Origin: Marisa cornuarietis
Taxonomy: Eukaryota; Mollusca; Gastropoda; Architaenioglossa; Ampullariidae
NCBI GenBank assembly: GCA_004794655.1
Contig: SMMW01000614.1
Span: 3,350,501-3,414,500 of the forward strand
Length of the DNA stretch: 64,000 nt
Direction of reading: 5' to 3'
Shown here: piece after piece, positions 62,862 to 64,000 of the stretch
How positions within the stretch are numbered: the stretch's first letter is position 1
How the letters are laid out: each line of letters begins with the position of its first letter
Program-made: the position numbers and the translations under genes
Notes under the pieces: model-generated
What the model saw: only the letters and a program-made list of their open reading frames with translations
Database searches by the model: none
What the model was told of the DNA's origin: nothing

Positions 62862-62975
62862 GAAGCAGCCATAGCTGCCATTGGGGTAGTCAAGGAGTAT
62901 CTGGACGACAATATTTTGAGAAAAATGGTGCTGCCTAAAGCTAAATCACTCTTTTTTCGTTCCACGAACGTGAAG
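62862..62975 (+). CDS. SCYL2: SCYL2 exon j: HEAT-like helices
   Basis: Thirty-eight codons, EAAIAAIGVVKEYLDDNILR to FFRSTNVK, phase 0, acceptor TCCCAACAG after a T-rich tract, donor GTTAGA (weak). It corresponds to the family stretch IQELCLNIIPTFANLIDYPSMKNALIPRIKNACLQTSSLAV. The KMVLPKAKSLFFRSTN part is typical of the repeat in this place. Confidence 0.94.
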
Positions 62976-63167
62976 GTTAGACATTTTGTAAGATTAAATA
63001 AGTTGATTGGGGTAGGTAGGGTATCTGTGGAGTAAATGATTGAGTGGTGCTTAATATCGATGAGTTTACCAGTAAATAAATCTCACGAACTTTAACAACA
63101 TTTTCTTTTATTACCTTAGTTCAATCAATTTTTAGTAAACTGTTAAGAGCGCGACGCATGACTGTTG

Positions 63168-63274
<107 letters not shown>

Positions 63275-63408
63275 GTGGCTTTTACGCCTGCCTTTGGAAT
63301 ATTCGCTTACTTCGGTCACAGCCAACTGTCAGCGTGACGTTAGGAAAAGTTCATTGGTTAGGGTCATGATCGAATGGACACGTGTGTCATAGTGAACGCT
63401 CTTGGCAG

Positions 63409-63541
63409 ATGCGGATCAACGCGCTGTCATGTGTCGACCATCTGTTGGAGAGTCTGGACAAGATGCTCATCCTTGACGACGTGCTGCCCTTCCTTACTGA
63501 CATCACCTGCCAGGACCCGGATGTCATCGTCACGATCGTTA
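63409..63541 (+). CDS. SCYL2: SCYL2 exon k: HEAT-like helices (last exon in window)
   Basis: Forty-four codons plus one base, MRINALSCVDHLLESLDKML to DPDVIVTIV, acceptor CTTGGCAG, donor GTAAGT (63542), phase 1. It matches VRVNSLVCLGKILEYLDKWFVLDDILPFLQQIPSKEPAVLMGIL; the LDKMLILDDVLPFL string is a strong SCYL2 signature. The initial ATG codon is internal. The frame stays open past the donor for about 90 codons, but that part lacks family similarity, so the consensus donor is preferred. Confidence 0.95.
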
Positions 63542-63719
63542 GTAAGTTCTTCGGCAGCCCTGCGTTTTCCATCGAACCGCAAAAGCACAAGGGAGTGCAA
63601 CTTATGTACAGTCTCCATACGGTGTTTTGTGGTGGTATTACCTGTGCTAAGGACGAACTTCTAATGGACATGCATTTCCCCCCAAAATCTGTTCTTGTCC
63701 TGCTGAACTGGTCAAGTGT

Positions 63720-63789
<70 letters not shown>

Positions 63790-64000
63790 AGAGAGAGAGA
63801 GACGCCTAATTAATGGTCATAGTTCTCCAACTGACTGAGGACTTCACAGCGTAAGTGCATCCATGTACAATCCTTTTCTGACGTCTGTATCGGTGACTTC
63901 TTACTGTGCATGGTGATATTTGCAGAGCGTATCTTGAGAACGAAAGGAAATTATTCACTCAGATTTAGGGACGTGGTATCTTTGCACTTGCACTAACCCT
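63542..64000 (+). other. start of the next SCYL2 intron
   Basis: Begins with a perfect GTAAGT and carries a GT array (63723-63788) followed by GAGAGA. No further exon was recognised before the window ends. Confidence 0.8.
63723..63788 (+). repeat. (GT)n microsatellite
   Basis: Perfect GT array of about 33 units. Confidence 0.98.

Overview
The window is animal nuclear DNA, almost entirely the introns of one large plus-strand gene. That gene is SCYL2 (SCY1-like protein 2, also called CVAK104), a pseudokinase with a HEAT-repeat region that works in clathrin-dependent traffic between the trans-Golgi network and endosomes. Eleven coding exons were found by joining GT-AG-flanked reading frames that together give one collinear SCYL2-like protein of about 508 residues. 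They run from 11660 to 63541. The first exon, with the start codon, and the last exons, with the C-terminal clathrin/adaptor-binding tail, lie outside the window. The organism is most likely a lophotrochozoan and probably a mollusc. The reasons are the SCYL2 divergence, AT-rich introns full of microsatellites, and several tRNA-headed SINE-like families with short-repeat tails. This assignment is inference.

Layout: 1-11659 is upstream intron (low-complexity DNA, SINEs, a LINE 3' remnant). Exon a (11660-11820) and exon b (26329-26428) are separated by a 14.5-kb intron. Microexon c (33431-33475) and exon d (35052-35192) complete the N-lobe-to-catalytic-loop part. A 21-kb intron follows, starting with an unusual tandem array that appears to have grown out of the 3' end of exon d. 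From 56177 the exons are closely spaced (56177-56392, 59308-59424, 61344-61469, about 61784/61798-62032, 62142-62264, 62862-62975, 63409-63541). They encode the C-lobe and the first HEAT-like repeats. Exon GC content is clearly above that of the introns.

No second convincing gene was found on either strand. One coding-like stretch at 22816-23005 is not recognised and may be a pseudogene or nested exon. The rest is repeats: at least nine minisatellite families (about 19, 28, 28, 32, 42, 47, 50, 58 and 62 bp units), many di-, tri- and tetranucleotide arrays, three or more SINE-like families in several copies, and three LINE fragments.

The most interesting observations are: (1) the exon-derived tandem array at 35157-35870, which has multiplied a 5' splice site into eight consensus decoy donors; (2) a phase conflict at the 61469/61798 exon pair, pointing to a one-base assembly error or a four-residue insertion; (3) minisatellites that touch a splice acceptor (59111-59300) or carry CLEAR/E-box-like motifs (57677-57887).
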